Assembly: GCA_031841125.1 (NCBI GenBank)
Contig: CM063110.1
Location: forward strand, 24,423,626 to 24,487,625
Source of the DNA: Acanthococcus lagerstroemiae
Lineage: Eukaryota; Arthropoda; Insecta; Hemiptera; Eriococcidae
Direction of reading: 5' to 3'
DNA: 64,000 nucleotides
The position numbers were made by a program, and so were the translations under genes. Of this stretch, positions 1 to 11,870 are shown piece by piece. The notes below the pieces were generated by a model, which saw only the letters and a list, made by a program, of their open reading frames with translations, was not told where the DNA came from and did no database searches. Each line of letters begins with the position of its first letter. The stretch's first letter is position 1.

Positions 1-45
1 TTATATCTTGCGACTTGAGATCTTTGAGATATGGGTCACTATATA

Positions 46-1405
46 TCTTCTCTGTCTGTATACTAAGAAAGTAAAATCCGCTGCCACCGCCAACACCTCT
101 GGGAGAAAAACCCACTGCGGGTTGCCTTCCCTGCCCCTTCTTTACTCATTTTTCCAGGGGTTGCCTACCCTGCCCCACTAATTGCTAATTTCTCCAAGGG
201 TAGCCTACCCCTAGGAGGTGATTCATGGTGGAGGGAGCTCCAGAATGGGGAGATTCATGAGGGCGTGGTCTCAGGAGGGGGATAAAAGCCCTGGAAGGTG
301 GGGTAATGGTGAGTAAGAGGTTCTGGTGGAGGAGGAAGTCCTGGGTGAAAGAGGGACTGGGGAGGGAAATGAAAGCCGTGGTGTGGGAGGGGCTGGTGGT
401 GGTGGAAGGGGAAGGCTGTAGGGAGAGATTAAGGCCGCAATTGGGGAGGACGTAGTGATGGGTGAAGAGGTCATGGTGGGGGCGTGGTACGTGAACAGAA
501 ATTAAAGCCATAGTGGTGTGGGGTGGTCGGACCAGAGGCTTCTATGCCCACCTCATGGTCTTTTACCTCCGCAGTACCCCACCCCCTGCGAACCCTTCCC
601 TCTCCTTTGGACTTCCTCCTCACCTCTACAATCATCGACCACCACAACCGACTTCCACCACCTGGGCCTTAATCTCTCCACATTACCATCTCCCTCGCTA
701 CATGGCCTTCTCCATCCACAGCTTCTCCCCCACATGGCACCCTCCGTTCATCTCTCCAATCATTACCCAGTCCTCCACCTAGTCCCCCGTTACCCTCTTC
801 CACCCTGAGTGCCCTCGCCCATTGGGACCACGTCCCTCCAACCACCCCCATACCACTATTGCCTTCATTTCTGTTCACGTAGCACGCCCCCACCAAGACC
901 TCTTTACCCATCACTATGCCCTCCCCAATTGCGGCCTTAATTCCTCGCTACAGCCTTCCCCTTCCACTGCTCCTTCTCTGTGGCCTCCTCGTCCCAACTC
1001 CCTCGAAGATTCCTTAGTCCTCCACTCAGGAGCTCCCACTACCATGACCACCCTTCCCCTTCAGACCCTCGCCACCAGCCCCTCCCGCACCACGGCTTTC
1101 ATTTCCCTCGTCAGTCCCTCTTTCACCCAGGACTTCCTCCTCCACCAGGACCGCTTACTCACCATTACCCCCACCATCCAGGGCCTTTATCCCCCTCCTG
1201 ATGAGGCCGCGCCCCCATGGATCCTCCCTCCACCATGAACCACCTCCTAGGGGTAGGCTACCCTTGGAGAAATGAACAATCAGTGGGGCGGCAGACCCTC
1301 CCAAATATAGGCTACCCCTAGAGAAATAAGCAATTAAGGAGCAGGGTAGAGGTAACCCGCAGTGTTTTTTTTTCGGAGGCACTGTGCAGCCACGCAGCCG
1401 CCGCC
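46..1405. mobile_element. Helitron-derived foldback (palindromic Helitron fragments)
   Basis: Two halves of the same Helitron-like sequence lie head to head. The left arm (about 97-530, G-rich on +) matches the reverse complement of the right arm (about 870-1375), including the shared words ACTGCGGGTT, CTACCCCTAGGAGGTG and GGCCGCAATTGGGG. About 340 bases between them continue the right-hand copy only. The left end (46 onward) has an A|TC junction and the TATACTAAGAAAGTA-like start also seen at 14985 and 15447. The inner sequence is related to 33130-34353 and 20788-21480. The long ORFs on both strands here are frame-open low-complexity DNA, not genes. A direct repeat resembling GAGATCTT..TATATCT flanks it (about 14-48 and 1470-1500). 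Confidence 0.7.
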
Positions 1406-2520
1406 AATGATTTTGGGAAAATTCTCAGCGAACAGATCTAATGACACGATGATGACGTCATAAGGACCTGAGATCTTAGAGTCCAGTACCTATATCTGAA
1501 AATCTGAGTCCTAGATATTATTTTAATTCGAAGTTTATGTACGCAGTAGGTAGATAATCACCATTAATGTACATGTTTTTTCTTTCACACTCATTCATTG
1601 CATTTAATTTTTCGTTGCTCTGGGGAAGGGAGATAGGGAGGGTTCCTTTAATTTGAGGAGGAGATGGTGTGAGGGCTTTAGTTACGGTAGAGCTCTGTAT
1701 ACTTCGTGTAAGTACGATCGTCCGCCATTTTGACTCCAGTGGTGCCCGTGGATGCCGTATCCGACTATGCGAAGCGTACCCTGTTGTCAATTCGGGCCGA
1801 GCATCAGCTAGCAGCGCTACAATCGGCAAAATTGAAACCGGGATCACGATGATTTTCCTGTTTGAATGTTGATTGAGTTATCTCAAAATAAGTCGAGAAC
1901 GAAGCCATTTAGAGGAAAAATTAAAATGACAAAATTTGTGGAGCGTAAAATTTTCTATAAGTTACCTTCTCTCATAGAAATTGATTTCAATCGATGTAAG
2001 GAAAGTATCCGCCAACCACTCGCGCCGCTCACCAATTGTCCCGTTTTCATTGTGCGTGATACTAGCGCTGCGTGGCCCGAACTCGGCATCGACGGGCGTG
2101 GTTGAATCCAAAATGGCGTATGAGCGTACTCGTGTTTTCAGCGCTTTAGTTACTGACGTAGAATTAGCACCAGAATTATATTAAAGAATAATTTACCACA
2201 GTTACGGTGCTAAACTGGATTTTTCAAATCGTTTTCAAATTGTGTCTTTAGTGTGGACGTTAGTCTTTAACATGGGCAGAAGAAATTTCAAAGTTTTTTT
2301 TTTATACAACGAACTAGTGACCACGTTAGTGGACCATGCATAATATATTGAATGTCTAGGGCACCTTCTCAAGAAATTCCGGGAAAGAAATTCTGAAAAT
2401 TTCGCAAAAATTTTTTTCAACTTTGCGATGTTCAATCGTTCCCCAAATTTGAGAATCACCCTCTTACTAATGTTGATTCACTCGTTATGTCATTTATACC
2501 AACATCCGTCTGTTTCATAG
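1406..2520. other. Non-coding stretch, probably intron of gene A
   Basis: No exon could be supported here. Positions 1669-2165 contain a degenerate inverted repeat: the block around 1720-1765 (CGCCATTTTG..GGATGCCG) matches the reverse complement of 2080-2120, so this is probably an old foldback or MITE. Because gene A enters the window at an exon equivalent to exon 4 of genes B and E, this stretch is most simply its long intron 3. Confidence 0.45.
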
Positions 2521-3951
2521 TCAACTGATGTTCATGGAGTCAAATGTACAATGGCTGAGTGAAAAATTCTTTGTCTTCAAATCTGTAGTAGTCAATGGTT
2601 AGTCAATTGAATCAATTACATAGGTTACACCTACCCAAGGATACGATTTAATGGTAGCAAATCATTCAGACGATTCCTGGGTCAGTCATAGGTAGAACCC
2701 AATAATTCGAATAAAATCACTAATATAGTGTTATGTTATAGTAATGAAAGCCGACAAACAAAGTATGACTTCTACGGTCTCAGAACAGAAGGATGCTATC
2801 ATAGCCGCTCTGAGTAAGACTTTAGTTTACCTATTTTATTTCAAACCCGTTATCCGTCCAATCAACAAGAATACCCATCCACAGTTTTGTTCATAATGTG
2901 TAAGAATATTATGTACTAAGAGCAAGTTCAACATTTCGGTAGCTCTCGATCCTAGCGCAAATCAGGCACCAATCAAAAATTCGTGCTCGATTAGCTCTAA
3001 GCGTTTTGGGCTAAGTTTGCGCTGCTCCTGAGTGGTCGATTTCCAAAGAGGGTGTTGACTAAAAATACGATAACTCTAAATAATTGCTTTGTGAACTGAG
3101 TTTTCATTTCAATATCTTCTGAGTCAAGATTCGACATACCTAGATGAGTATTATTAATTTATTTGTATTACAGGTTCTTCGTTCTGTATTCTGGGTGGTG
3201 ATTTGGAAACATTCGTTGTGACGCAAACCGGCACAGGACAAGGTTGAAATTTATTCTTTTTTCCTCTTCTTTAAATTTTCTACCACCGATATTCAGTCCA
3301 GGATCTGGCCTAGGAAGGTCTCAGTCTTGAGAGAGGGGATTGATGAATTGGGACCTGTGTAATTAATACCCTAAAATGCATTCTAAAATGATCTTTTTGA
3401 CAGCGTTGAGGGAGGGGGTTGTAACCTGAAGACCTCCTGTTCCTACGCCGGTGCTCAAAAGGTATGTACTCGTAAGCTTTTATTATTCTCGTATCAATTA
3501 ATGATGATGCTTATTTTCAGACGCAGTTGTAATCGTAAGCGTAATAGAAGAGTGGTACATGAAGCAAGATAAAACTGAACTGACTGTTAAAATTAATAAA
3601 GTGTTGGTCCAACACGGCATTGATTGCACTCAGTTAACAACTTTCACTAAACCATTCGAAATAGATATAAGCCAAATAAAGTCGGCATCCACGGAAACCA
3701 GAAATCCGGATGGATCTAAGACCGTATCAACAGTTTCTAAAACACCCGATGGCGGCACTGCAGTAGTTACTACTAGCAGTGATTCTGGTAGTAGTGCGAC
3801 CACTGGTACTACACCGCCTTGCCCTACACCTGGCGGTTCACCAGTGCAACCTAGCATCGGGGTGTTATCACTCTCCATTTCAGTGGCACAAAATAATGGA
3901 AATGGTCCTGTTGCAGCAAGTTCCACTTCTGGAGCCGCCGCAACTGGCTAA
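2521..3951 (+). CDS. Gene A: secreted-family paralogue, last four exons (5' partial)
   Basis: No known family recognised. Four exons join in frame: 2521-2597, 2742-2813, 3174-3242 and 3521-3951 (stop TAA), giving about 216 residues. All junctions are GT..AG; the first exon starts in phase 2 and all later junctions are phase 1. Exon 1 here reads VQWLSEKFFVFKSVVVN, matching VAYLSETFEVLQSNVVN of gene B exon 4; both exons are exactly 77 nt. The next begins MKADKQSM like MKAEASSD of gene B exon 5. The third (SFCILGGD..) and fourth (VIEEWYMKQDKTEL) match gene C. The tail after about residue 120 is Ser/Thr/Gly/Pro-rich low complexity with PPCPTPGG. Upstream exons with a signal peptide are expected before the window or beyond the repeats at 46-1405. 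Function unknown. Confidence 0.72.
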
Positions 3952-4247
3952 ACTGTAAAAGCTGTATATTCTAGATCTGAAAAAGCTGATTACGCATAAA
4001 CTGAAAGATGTTCTGTTCAGTTCTGTTCATAATGTTCACCCATCATTTTTCAATTTAGACTTTTGCTAAACGCTAGCAAATTTATTCTAGATTGTGTTAT
4101 TATTATTCACTATATACCTTTATGACTTCTTCTTCCAAGTGCGACATAAGTAGTATATGAATGAAGTATATTATTCTTATGTAGGTACCTACATATTATT
4201 TCAAATTGATTTTGTGCGTTATATTATTTAGTTGAATTATATAATGA

Positions 4248-4253
4248 AATAAA
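4248..4253 (+). terminator. Poly(A) signal of gene A
   Basis: AATAAA about 300 nt after the gene A stop codon in an AT-rich 3' region. Confidence 0.5.
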
Positions 4254-4479
4254 TATGATTATCTGAAGAACGTATTTTTTTATTGATTTTGGTCCTTCCA
4301 CCAGCCAAAGCCAGCTATAGGAGTCACCTTTAACAAAAAACCAATGCCAAAGAGGGTTTAAATAATAATAGATTTTTATAAAAAGGAAATTTTTTAAAAA
4401 TTTAAAAAACAAAAGAAATAAAAAAAAATTAAGAAATAGATAAATAAAAAATAATAAATGAAGAGAAATAATGGCGAAG

Positions 4480-7140
4480 AAAATAAAAATAAACTTGCCA
4501 CATATCCGCTATCCCACAGCTCCCCATCCCACCACTAGCCGCTTAAACGTCAATCTATTAGGCATACTATAAAAAATAATGTCAGCGCCAGTACACTCTG
4601 TCAAGAAATTATTTGCAGGGTTCATGAGGTTGTTTAAGGAGGAGAATTCCATTTTAGTGGTGCGATATTCTTTTAGAGAAAAGTATTTTTTGTATCTAGA
4701 TTGTGTTTTTGGGGCCCACGTATTTATTTCTTGAAACAGTTTTTCTTCGTTAATATTGTTGTAGCATCGTACTATTAAATGCACTCGTCGCAGATAGCCT
4801 AATAAGGAACCGATATTCCTTATCTGGCTAGAAAAGTAATGTATCTATCGTACCAGCCTAGCTGGCTATGATGATGAGTATGTGATGTGCATGTTTGGAA
4901 TATACGGCTAGTTAGAAATGTTTCTCGCATTTGTTTAATATAACAATTACCGTGAATTAGATCATAATATAGAAACATTATTGCTATTTTTCGTCTTCTT
5001 TTTCTTAGAGATTCAATTTCATATCCGGCCAATAGTTCATCATAGGTTATGTTTTCGGAGTCAGGGTGGTATTCAAAATCTTTAAAATAAACGTACTTTA
5101 AAAATCTATTTTGTATTTTTTTTTCTTTCTATTTTTTCAATTACTGCAACGGAATGTGAAACCAAACTAAGACCCCAAATTCCAGAAGGACCTAACAAAA
5201 GAAGAATATAGTATTTTCTGGGTGCTAGTTTTCTTGAAGTTTGCATGCAGAGTTCCTGACAATGAAGTATGCCATTCTGTTCGTCCTAGACATGACACTA
5301 TCAATATGATCGTGAAAGGTCAACTCTCTGTCCAAAAGGATGCCCAAATCTCTGACCTTATCTGATCTAGTTAGTTTTCTCCCCATTATGACGTACTCAT
5401 ATTTGATGTATTACTTTTTCCGGGTGAGAGTGGTATAAGTGCACTTCCCAACATTTAACGACAGCCTATTTTCAATACTCCAGCACGCGAGTCTATCTAA
5501 ATCTCTTTACAGGTTTTCAAAATATTGAACGGTATATTTTTACATCGTCAGCATATATCAGTATTTCCGAGTCTTGGATCACTGAAGGCAAGTCGTTTAC
5601 AAATAGTAGAAACAGTAACGGACCAAAAGATTTGAGCCCTGCGGCAATCCAGATGGACATACAAATTTTTCTGATGTACGACCCCTGTAAGAAACATACT
5701 GTACCCTACCTGTAAGATATTATGACCAAAAGAAGTCACATATGTAGGTTATCAGAAAATCCTAAATCATTGAGTTTTTTCTTCAGAATCCTATGATTTT
5801 TACAGAATCGAAAGCTTTTTGAAAATCAGTATAAATAACGTCTACTGGTACTCTTTTGTCCATACTTCGAGTTCCATATTCTATAAAGTTTATTCAATTC
5901 GTATTAATCGATCTCCCCCCCCCACCCCCCACAAAACCATGCTGACTAGATGATATGACATTTTTATTTGGAGTATAGATAATTGTAAGTGACCAAATTT
6001 TCGCAGGCATTGGGATTAAAGATATTGGTCTGTAATTGGTTACATTTTCGTATGACTCTCTCATTGGGATTGGGACTACTTTAGAACATTTCCATGCTGT
6101 AGGGAAGACACTGTTCGATATACTGAGGTTATACAAATAGGTTAGGGGTTCTATCAGAAATTCTCCTATCAGCTTATAAATGTACGAAAGGACATTATTC
6201 GGGCCTAGGGAGTGTTTTACTTTTAATTGTGGGATTGCCATCTTTACGTATTTTAGCAGAATATGAGTAATGGTGATTAAGGCGCAAGAGGGGGGACATG
6301 ATGCAATTTTGTCTGAGGACACTACATCTTCCAGTATGTATACACAATGAAAAAATTCAGCGAATGCTGAGGTCATTTCATCCTCGTCTCTCACTATTCC
6401 ATTCATATTCTTGAGGAAATCGCAACTCCCAGTTTTTGACTTTTTTTTATTGATCTCTTTCCAAAAGTCTCGAGGGTTTTTATTGTAATTGAGGAGCTCA
6501 GTTCCAAACTGCCCTTAGTCCAAAAAAACCGAAATTGACATTATGACGCAATCTGTCGGAGGAAGTCGATAGCTATCGAATGCAGTTTACCGGAGTTCTC
6601 TATCTATATTCGTTCTCGTTTTATGGGCATACTAATCCGCCATTTTTGTGCTGACCTTTTTCTGTTGACGGTCCACGGAAAAATCAGCACAAAAATGGCG
6701 GATTACTTGACCTGTGAAAATCATTATTGTGTAAGAATCGCAAAAATGAGAAAAAACAGACATTTTACCACAATACAAGATTAAAGAGTTGCGCCAAACT
6801 GCCCTTAGTCCACGACTCTCCCCACTTCACACTTTCATATCTCAGGATAGGTAAAAGTTACAATGACGTCAGTTTTGTCAGTGTTGCCACAATACTTCAG
6901 CTTGCGATTCGTGTTAACAAACTCGAATTTACTCAACATGTTCCAGGATGGGAATGTTTTTTTCGATTTTCTCGAAATCGTTTTTTTGGACTAAGGTCAG
7001 TTTGGAACTGAGCTCCTCAATTGTTCTCCAAGTCAGTACCATACCTGATTTCAGTTTCTTTAATCATTTTTTCGTCTCTCTCCTGAAGTCCTGGAACCTG
7101 CTCAACTCAATTGGTGAAGCGTATAGCGATAAACGCATGC
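4480..7140 (-). pseudogene. Jockey/CR1-like non-LTR retrotransposon, decayed, split by a MITE
   Basis: Read on the minus strand from 7140 to about 4500. The segment before the MITE reads into NKNPRDFWKEINKKKSKTG, the linker typical of Jockey/CR1-type ORF2. It continues with an RT N-terminal region (6406-5894: NYRPISLIP, then SQHGFVGGG), then TDFQKAFDSV (around 5840) and YADDVKIY (around 5545). The C-terminal tail (5032-4509) has the GYEIESLRKRRRKIAIMFLY pattern seen after the RT in this group. Frameshifts and stops interrupt all parts, so it is dead. A 530-bp MITE sits between the linker halves. No endonuclease domain was found. Confidence 0.75.
6492..7021. mobile_element. MITE with about 40-bp terminal inverted repeats
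   Basis: The ends AGGAGCTCAGTTCC..CCTTAGTCCAAAAAAAC (6493-6531) and the reverse complement at 6975-7016 form long TIRs. It interrupts the Jockey-like reading frame, which resumes on both sides. Flanks TAATTG and CAATTG look like a short target duplication. Inside, 6634-6654 and 6684-6704 are a perfect 21-bp inverted repeat around GCCATTTTTGTGCTG, and 6794-6811 repeats the TIR word CTGCCCTTAGTCC. Confidence 0.75.
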
Positions 7141-7198
7141 CAAATTAGCTCCCCAGACACCGCACCCCTGGCTCCGGAAACTACCCTTTCAAGTAACG
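7116..7198 (+). repeat. Dispersed repeat R1, copy 1
   Basis: Ends GCGTATAGCGATAAACGCATGCC..CACCGCACCCCTGGCTCCGGAAACTACCC. The same block occurs at 50933-51025 (+), 12386-12480 (-) and 37510-37583 (-). Probably the conserved end of an unidentified element. Confidence 0.6.
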
Positions 7199-7479
7199 CG
7201 TCGCCTATCTTTTACGACAACCAAAGTAACTCTTTTTTCCTTTGTGTGCCACAGTAAAGACATAAAAATGTCAAAAAACTTCTCTCCCTCATCTAATATA
7301 CTACCAAATTTGGAATCTTAGCACCCGCAGACTGGCAAGGGAATTGTAAAGGGGGAATACTGGCTGGGGCCCGCGGGCCCCGACCAGTATTTTTCCATTG
7401 CTGAAACAAGTCATATTTTGGATGGGCCCGCAGTCCAAGGGGCCCGGCCGATACCCCCATCCCCCTAGCCAGTCCGCGG

Positions 7480-7715
7480 TTGAATTTTAAATAGAAACCT
7501 ACCGAGTAAAGTATCGAAATAGAGATTATTTGGATCACTGATTTAGAATATCGTATCAGATTTTTAATCTGGCCCCGTCCGAAGCCCCTAAATTTGAAAA
7601 AATAGGCAAAACTAACTTGGAATGAAATATCGAGCAAAAAGTATCAAAATAGAGGTATTATTTGAGTCATTGGTTTCGAATATCACCTCAAATTTTCGTC
7701 CTATAAAGCCTTACA
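7480..7715. repeat. Satellite-like units, about 128 bp, two copies
   Basis: The phrase AAAGTATCGAAATAGAG..GAATATCG..CAGATTTT recurs about 128 bp apart (7504 and 7632). Related units are at 10580-11160, 16440-16560 and 41940-42190. Confidence 0.55.
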
Positions 7716-7829
7716 CACAAGTTTGGAAAGGTTATACCAAACATGTGAAAGTTTTTGAGCGTCTTGACTAAGTCTGTAAGAGCTTGAGCGAATCTTAAGT
7801 AAGTAAAGTGAATCACAGAGTATATTTAC

Positions 7830-8320
7830 TCAGAGATACCACGCATATAGGTAAATCATAAAATTTCGAAAAATTTAAACCGTGGTTGCAGACTTGTCTG
7901 CAAGATGATGCACTAGCAGAGCGTAATGCTCGCAGCCTGATACAAGGAGTGTGATGTTCGCAGGCGAATGAAGTGTTGAGTCTGTCAGTCAGTCCAGTCC
8001 AGCCAGTCAGTCCAGTCAATGTCAAAACGATTTCCAAGGAAATGATAATTCCTTTTCGTTACTCCTTTCCGTTCCTTCTCAAATGTAACGTTTTTCCCGT
8101 TTGTGTTATACCCATGGCTAGAATGTGCTAAAGTAAAGACAAGAAAGTGTCAAAATAAATTTCCATGGAAATGAGTATTTCATTCCTCATCCTCAAATGT
8201 AACGCGTAACGCGTGAAATGTGGCGCGTGATAGTAACGTTTTTCCGGTTTGTGTGCCAAAGTAAAAACATCAAAATGTTTTTAAAAAATTGCTCCAAACA
8301 TGGCATGATATTCATATGAG
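7830..8320. repeat. Dispersed repeat R2, copy 1
   Basis: Shares its layout with 43560-44110: a GCAGACTTGTCTGCAAG block, a TCAGTCAGTCCAGTCC run, then TTTCCATGGAAATG-type units with AAATGTAACGTTTTTCCCG. Probably a non-autonomous element of unknown class. Confidence 0.6.
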
Positions 8321-8449
8321 AAAAAAATGAGAAATATGTTGAAATTAGAATGGGAAACTTCTATTTTACATAAGTAAGTACATCAATCAATTTAAAATGC
8401 TGCAAAATTTGCGCATAAATGTTTCTTTATCTGACTCATAACCAGCGCA

Positions 8450-8644
8450 CAGGGACGTACCAAAGAGTCTTTCCTGGAGGAGGGGGGGGGGGTAAAAATT
8501 GTGAAAGTCCCAACTGACTCAACTCACAATTCCCAAGTATTGAAGCAAAAAAACAAAAAAACAAAAAACATAAAAAAGCTTTTGACTTTTTGAATTTTCC
8601 TAACTCCGCCTGACTGAAATGGTAAATTTTCCGGTACATCCCTG
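8450..8644. mobile_element. hAT-type MITE (195 bp) with perfect 8-bp target duplication
   Basis: Ends CAGGGACGTACC and GGTACATCCCTG are inverted, and CCAGCGCA occurs immediately outside on both sides (8442-8449 and 8645-8652). CAGGG-type ends with 8-bp duplications are the hAT pattern. It sits in the pogo-like pseudogene. A second, less complete copy starts at 46884. Confidence 0.85.
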
Positions 8645-8652
8645 CCAGCGCA

Positions 8653-9785
8653 TAACTCATGCAACCAACATTGACTATGCGGATTGATACAACAAAACCA
8701 CTATTTACCCCATTGATCTTGAAAGGAACTAGATATGTTACAACAGGAGCATTCTGGATTATCATTTTACACATCGACTCCGTTGAAAACATCTTTCTTC
8801 GCAGGAACTGCCCTTTAGGTCTATTACTTCAGGGTCCTTCAACTGCACTAGAGTAAGCCCGAATTCATCTACATTGAAAATACGATCGGACTGGAACTTG
8901 TGCTGGTTCGTTGCAACTTCCACCAAGTCAAAAAACCGATATACCTTTGATTTAGTACAACCGTTAACGCGAACAATGGACGTGGCTTCCGGCTTTTAAA
9001 ATAACTACGATGTCGCTGCATAAAAAATTTCGGCCATTCTTTACCTAAAACATAACACATATTCGTGTGTCAGATACTCAGATATACTGATTTATTTTTT
9101 CTCAAATTTTACCTCGAGCAACGCGATGTACACTTACCAGCAGCTTATAGTCGGCGCACATATGTTGTAGGTACATCATTTTCGACTACCAACTGGTACA
9201 CCATTTGACATAGATCTGTTCTGGTTATTTTAAGAAATGTCTTTTTCTAAAATGCGTAAATACTCCACCGAAATATGTACTTTCGATTTATTCGGGGAGA
9301 TAAGGTATTTTGCCAAAAGCTTTGTTGCTGTAACACTCTTGGCTGGACCTTTTTTCTACAATATAGGAACGATGCAACAAAACAATGGGAACGTGCAGAG
9401 CCAGTTTTAAGTACTTTGCCGCCCTGGGTTGTAGTATTTATACAGCCTTATTTTTTTACATCCCCCCTCCCGCAAATGTTTTTCTGGGCCGCAAATTTTG
9501 CCGCTCTGGACTGCAATCCAGTCAGCCCGTATGGTAAAACTGGCGCTGGGAACGTGAGAATGTGTACTTCGCAGCTTTTTCATAACTAAGCCTTTCAGAC
9601 CAAACATCTGCAATGGCGTTTTGCATATTTTCCTCGTCCCACTGTCTTGGTTTCTGAAAATTATCATAACATTCTATATTTAGAGCCCCACACTTTTTGT
9701 CAAATTTTCGTTTCGCACTAAAATAATTACAAATGTATAATGAAATAACCACACTAAGATGCCCACGGGTAATAACGCCGCCCAT
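8653..9785 (-). pseudogene. pogo/Tigger-like DDE transposase, decayed
   Basis: Minus-strand remnants appear in family order. An N-terminal psq-type helix-turn-helix (around 9650-9520: QWDEENMQNAIADV..LSYEKAAKYT) comes first. A DNA-binding/linker region follows (GKEWPKFFMQRH, 9050-9010), then in shifted frames a stretch resembling the pre-catalytic part. IFNVDEFGLTLVQ (8880-8843) follows, the usual first-Asp motif of this family. Stops and frameshifts separate the parts and later catalytic residues were not found. The frame probably runs on past the MITE at 8450-8644 towards 8400. Family known to be cut-and-paste transposases; this copy cannot be active. Confidence 0.65.
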
Positions 9786-10569
9786 TTTTCTAAAACGATT
9801 ATCTTCCCCCCCCCCCTACCCCTAAAAACATGGACGGATTTTTTGACATAATGTAAGGGGATGTGTAGGTATTTGGTAACATTTTATTAGCTTCATTTTT
9901 GTTAAATTTTTTTGAGACCTTCCACTTTTGGCAGGAACCGAACTTGGAAAACTCACTTCCTGGCGTTGTTACCCAACTTGGAAGGGTATGATTGTCAGTT
10001 ATTTCCACCATCAGATTTATTACTTTTAGGAAGGTTTTCGTGGGAAAATTGATTGGCTTATGATATTAAGTAATAAAGAATGTCAATTTAAAAAACTTTT
10101 ATACTAAAAAATTGTGAAATATTTGAATATCTCCTTTTAATGATATAAGTTAAAAAAATAAAATGAAAAAATAGGGTTTTTGTAACCCTTGCCGTTTCAC
10201 TCGAACGAGGGATTGCAATCGCAGAACGTGTTACCATCAGAGCAGAACGATCGGTACTGTGCATGTGCACATTGTAGACAGCTTACTCAACATCGTGAAA
10301 CACTCTCTGTTAACATCAATCGCTTTCAAAAACTTCAACTTGAACACAAACCTTATTTTCAACAAAAATCACTTTTTTGGTTTTCTCATCATAACTTTTT
10401 AGCTATTTAATTGAGCTACAGAGCCGATTTTTTGAAACTGGCTCTTTTTTCATTTCTACACCACTCCTAAGGATTTCCGATAGGATGCGCCGCTTACGGA
10501 CTGAGAAAATCTTTCATACTACATTTGGAGCTCCTTTCGTATTTGGTGTCTTTCCTCTAGTAATTCGAT
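9786..10569. other. No feature seen
   Basis: AT-rich DNA with short unsupported ORFs on both strands; no splice-joined frame, repeat or motif recognised. Confidence 0.4.
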
Positions 10570-11170
10570 TGTATTCTTTCGATACGACCCGACCCCCTCC
10601 GGAACCTCAAATTTGAAAAAAAAAGGGGCAAAACTGACCTTGAATAAAATATCAAACAAAGCATCAAAATAGGGGGATTTTGGATCGTTGATCTCGAATA
10701 TCGCCTCAGATGTTGTGTCCGACCCTTCCAGAGTCCCAAATTTGAAAGAAAAAGAAAAAAGCAAAACTGACATGGAATGAAAAATCAATCAGAACAAGGG
10801 TTTTCTTCGTTCGCTGAATTTGAATATCACACCAAAATTCTTTATCCAGTCCCCTCCAGAGTCCCAAATCTAAGCAAAACTCTGGCTTTGAATACTATAT
10901 TAAACAAAGTATCGAAACAAGGTTTTTTTAGGTCGTTGATTTCAAATATCGCATCAGACTTTTGATTCGATCCTGCTTTTGGCCTAAAAATTCGAATCTG
11001 ATCCCTTGAAATAAGCTATTTCGACTTTGCTAAAAAAAAAAAGAAAAAAAAATTGAACAAGGTATCGAAATAAGAATTTCTTGAGTCGCCGACTTCAAAA
11101 ATTCAATCATATTTTGGTCCAAGCCCGATTTTGGGCTGCTTTATTCGAAAGTTCAATCAACGGTTTAATC
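10570..11170. repeat. Degenerate tandem array of about 115-150 bp units
   Basis: About five diverged units, each with an AAGTATCGAAA word, a TTGATTTCGAATATCGC word, a TCCGACCCC word and a CCAAATTTGAAA word. Same family as 7480-7715, 16440-16560 and 41940-42190. Divergence between units suggests an old satellite-like tract. Confidence 0.6.
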
Positions 11171-11379
11171 TGATTCAAATTAGCACCCCAAATTCATTTT
11201 TCTCTTTTTTCCAAAAAGTCAATTTTCGAGATGGTTTTGATTGAGAATAACCTTTTCCTATTACTGAAACGAGCTAAGCAAATTATTCAATTTCTCGAAA
11301 AATGAGAAACACGTCCTTTCTTTGAGCTCATAATGCAAAATTTCCGACAAAGTGATGTGGAAACGTTGCTGCGAGTTCC

Positions 11380-11870
11380 ACCGAAGCTAGAAAAAAAAGT
11401 TTTCTGCTTCCAAAAGAAGAAGAATGCAGTCGCCCTTTCCCTTTCTTGAGTGAAGAGCTATGAGGAAGCTGGAACTAATTCTTTTTCTTCTGGGGAAGAA
11501 ACTACAATCGTTCTTTACTTCTTTTTTTTTTAATCAGAATTTTGCTTTTAATTTTCAGGGAATAAAACATTTTCTTGTCTTAAAAAAAAATTACCACTTC
11601 TCTCACGAATAGGAATTCTTTTACCAGAAACTTGGCCGTTCCCTTTCCAGAATACGAAAAGTTTCGTTCCTTCATATTTGGGAAGAGAAACTTTTCCCTT
11701 TTTTCTAGAAGGAAGAAACGATGTTCTTTCAAAAAGCTGAAGGAACGATTTTTTCTCTCTTTTACAAAAATAAAATCTTTCTCTTCTTTCTTCGCATTCC
11801 TTACATTGAGGAGGGGGAAGGGCCGATTTCTTTCTCCTCCAGCAGAGAACATACCGAGGTTCTCAAAATG
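11380..11870. repeat. GAAA/TTTC low-complexity tract
   Basis: Alternating purine and pyrimidine tracts (CTTTTCCCTTTTTTC, AGAAGGAAGAAACG) with short mirror and inverted repeats. Long frames open on both strands because of composition; no coding claim is made. Confidence 0.5.

Noticed and set aside
185..1382. Several overlapping Pro/Ser/His-rich ORFs on both strands
   Set aside because: They lie in a skewed Helitron palindrome where stop codons are rare; frames do not correspond between arms and no domain is visible.
2743..2813. ATG at 2744 as the start of gene A
   Set aside because: No signal peptide follows, and the preceding TATAG acceptor and paralogue exon 5 show that it is an internal exon.
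3408..3462. Exon-like stretch encoding a Gly/Cys-rich peptide within gene A
   Set aside because: It ends in a good donor, but joining it shifts the frame of the next exon into a stop; direct joining of 3242 to 3521 keeps frame and matches gene C.
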